Source: Actinoplanes liguriensis
Lineage (GTDB): Bacteria > Actinomycetota > Actinomycetes > Mycobacteriales > Micromonosporaceae
Direction of reading: 5' to 3'
NCBI GenBank assembly: GCA_000715855.1
Contig: KL571212.1
Coordinates: forward strand, 4,222-17,840
DNA: 13,619 bases
Shown here: one piece after another, positions 12,453-13,619 of the stretch
How the letters are laid out: every line of letters begins with the position of its first letter
How positions within the stretch are numbered: position 1 is the first letter of the stretch
The notes under the pieces: model-generated
Seen by the model: only the letters and a program-made list of their open reading frames with translations
Database searches by the model: none
What the model was told of the DNA's origin: nothing
Translations under genes and position numbers: made by a program

Positions 12453-13475
12453 TTGAGCGACTTGACCTCGTTCATCGCCGGCCTGCCCAAGGCCGAACTG
12501 CACGTGCACCACGTCGGCTCGGCCTCGCCGCGGATCGTGGCCGAGCTGGCCGCGCGGCACGAGGGCAGCTCGCCGGTGCCGGCCGACCCGGAGCTCCTCG
12601 CCGAGTACTTCGAGTTCCGCGACTTCGCGCACTTCATCGAGATCTACCTCAGCGTGGTGGACCTGATCCGGGACGCCTCGGACGTGCGGCTGCTCACCTA
12701 CGAGATCGGCCGGGAGCTGAGCCGGCAGCAGGTGCGCTACGCCGAGCTGACCGTCACGCCGTACTCCAGCGTGCGCCGCGGCATCCCGGCGCCGGCGTTC
12801 TGCGAGGCGATCGAGGACGCCCGCGCCGGCGCCCGCCGCGACTTCGGCGTGGACCTGGCGTGGTGCTTCGACATCCCGGGCGAGGCGGGGCTGGCGGCGG
12901 CCGAGGAGACACTGCGGATCGCCCTGGAGGAACGGCCCGACGGGCTGATCAGTTTCGGCCTCGGCGGGCCGGAGATCGGGGTGCCGCGGCCGCAGTTCAA
13001 GCCGTACTTCGACGAGGCGCGCGCGGCCGGGCTGCACAGTGTGCCGCACGCCGGGGAGACCACCGGGCCGGAGACGATCTGGGACGCGATCCGGTCCCTG
13101 GGCGCCGAGCGGATCGGGCACGGGATCGCGGCGGCACAGGACGAGCGGCTGATGGCGTACCTCGCCGAGCACCAGATCCCGCTCGAGGTCTGCCCGACCT
13201 CGAACCTGCGTACCCGGGCCGTGGCCGGCCTGGACGAGCACCCGATCGGGAAGCTGGTCGCGGCCGGCGTGCCGATCAGCGTCAACTCCGACGACCCGCC
13301 GATGTTCGGCACGACGCTGGAGCAGGAGTACGCGGTCGCCGCCCGGCTGCTGAAACTCGACGAGGCCGGGGTCGCCGAGCTGGCCCGCGCCGCCGTCCGG
13401 CACAGCTTCCTCCCCGCCGCCGCCAAGGCCACGCTGCTGTCCGAGATCACCACCTACGCCGCCACCCCCGAGTAG
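12453..13475 (+). CDS. Adenosine-deaminase-family protein, possibly 6-aminodeoxyfutalosine deaminase
   Basis: The 340-residue amidohydrolase has the metal and catalytic residues of the COG1816 deaminases: H17 and H19 in ELHVHHVGS, H199 and E202 in VPHAGET, H223 in IGHGIA, and D280/D281 in NSDDPP. In adenosine deaminase the motif is HxHLDG; here it is HVHHVG, so the aspartate that binds the 5'-hydroxyl is a valine (V21). A substrate with a blocked 5' position fits, and 6-aminodeoxyfutalosine of the futalosine menaquinone pathway is the natural candidate in actinobacteria. Plain adenosine deaminase remains possible. The start is TTG 12453, set by GGGGGA (12443-12448). It follows tam by 9 bases in one operon. 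No other menaquinone gene is in the window. Confidence 0.88.
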   Translation: MSDLTSFIAGLPKAELHVHHVGSASPRIVAELAARHEGSSPVPADPELLAEYFEFRDFAHFIEIYLSVVDLIRDASDVRLLTYEIGRELSRQQVRYAELTVTPYSSVRRGIPAPAFCEAIEDARAGARRDFGVDLAWCFDIPGEAGLAAAEETLRIALEERPDGLISFGLGGPEIGVPRPQFKPYFDEARAAGLHSVPHAGETTGPETIWDAIRSLGAERIGHGIAAAQDERLMAYLAEHQIPLEVCPTSNLRTRAVAGLDEHPIGKLVAAGVPISVNSDDPPMFGTTLEQEYAVAARLLKLDEAGVAELARAAVRHSFLPAAAKATLLSEITTYAATPE

Positions 13476-13477
13476 CC

Positions 13478-13519
13478 GGCCGCCATTGCCGGCCCACGCT
13501 CCTCAGCCGGCACCGACGG
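13478..13519. repeat. Decayed first copy of the intergenic hairpin repeat
   Basis: Bases 13492-13519 match 13553-13580 at 23 of 28 positions. Bases 13481-13494 resemble the reverse complement of 13506-13519, so this copy still folds imperfectly (GGCCG 13478-13482 with CGGCC 13490-13494 is an alternative stem). It looks like an older duplicate of the perfect hairpin that follows. Confidence 0.5.
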
Positions 13520-13538
13520 TCGTCAGGCGCGCCCGGAG

Positions 13539-13582
13539 AGCCGTCAGCGCCAGCCCACGGTCCTCGGCTGGCGCTGACGGCT
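13539..13582 (+). terminator. Strong 17-bp hairpin after the deaminase operon
   Basis: AGCCGTCAGCGCCAGCC (13539-13555) pairs perfectly with GGCTGGCGCTGACGGCT (13566-13582) around a 10-base loop. It lies 64 bases after the deaminase stop. There is no long T run, only GGGGTTTGG further on, so it may be a U-less terminator or a REP-like element rather than a classic intrinsic terminator. Confidence 0.6.
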
Positions 13583-13600
13583 GCATGGTGGGGTTTGGAG

Positions 13601-13619
13601 CTGTCTCTTATACACATCT
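13601..13619. other. Tn5/Nextera mosaic-end adapter sequence (artefact)
   Basis: The final 19 bases, CTGTCTCTTATACACATCT, are exactly the reverse complement of the hyperactive Tn5 mosaic end used in Nextera libraries. Its position at the extreme end of the window shows leftover adapter at a contig edge. It should not be read as genomic sequence or as a transposon. Confidence 0.97.

Noticed and set aside
13601..13619. End of a Tn5-like transposon
   Set aside because: The sequence is the engineered mosaic end at the exact contig edge, with no transposase gene; adapter carry-over explains it.
1..13619. CRISPR arrays, tRNA or rRNA genes, insertion sequences
   Set aside because: No regularly spaced repeats, cloverleaf-like segments, rRNA motifs or transposase domains were found on either strand by eye.

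Overview
The window is GC-rich DNA with GTG and TTG starts, tightly packed genes and actinobacterial protein families (DUF1206, DUF3618, DUF4235, a two-domain LuxR regulator, trans-aconitate methyltransferase). These point to a filamentous actinobacterium, most likely in or near the Micromonosporaceae (Actinoplanes/Micromonospora type). That taxonomic placement is inference from protein style. The last 19 bases are exactly the Tn5/Nextera mosaic-end adapter, so the right edge is a contig end carrying leftover library sequence, not genome.

Layout. 1-1452 is the 3' part of a LuxR-type regulator with TPR-like repeats, open at the left edge. It is followed at once by a small metallo-beta-lactamase-fold hydrolase (1466-2062), which converges with 14 bp overlap on a RecQ-family helicase (3692-2049, minus). 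A 42-residue membrane protein (3839-3711, minus) lies just upstream of recQ. A family 3 glycoside hydrolase of the NagZ type (3980-5509) is divergent from that pair. After it come two DnaA-box-like 9-mers, a hairpin and a convergent small GNAT acetyltransferase (5930-5643, minus).

The middle (5984-9649) is an envelope-flavoured run on the plus strand: a small lipoprotein, a six-helix DUF1206 protein, an MscS-type mechanosensitive channel, then a three-gene operon with overlapping stop and start codons (holin-superfamily-III-like protein, DUF3618, DUF4235) closed by a strong intrinsic terminator. A 350-base stretch without a gene follows. It holds that terminator and what looks like a roughly 200-nt structured leader for a cold-shock protein (10004-10207). 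The cold-shock gene is itself followed by three hairpins in a row, the last a classic terminator.

On the right, an aldo/keto reductase and a two-helix membrane protein overlap on the minus strand (11640-10421). They diverge from trans-aconitate 2-methyltransferase (11706-12443) and an adenosine-deaminase-family enzyme (12453-13475). The short divergent region contains two palindromes of operator type. The deaminase lacks the aspartate that true adenosine deaminases use to hold the 5'-hydroxyl, which suggests a 5'-modified nucleoside substrate such as 6-aminodeoxyfutalosine. The region after it contains a 17-bp perfect hairpin and a decayed copy of the same hairpin.

I see no RNA genes, CRISPR array, insertion sequence or phage module. 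Most genes are ordinary chromosomal genes. The signals most worth a second look are the cold-shock leader and tail structures, the unusual domain order of the RecQ protein, the small membrane proteins coupled to larger genes, the operator palindromes without a local regulator, and the altered deaminase active site.
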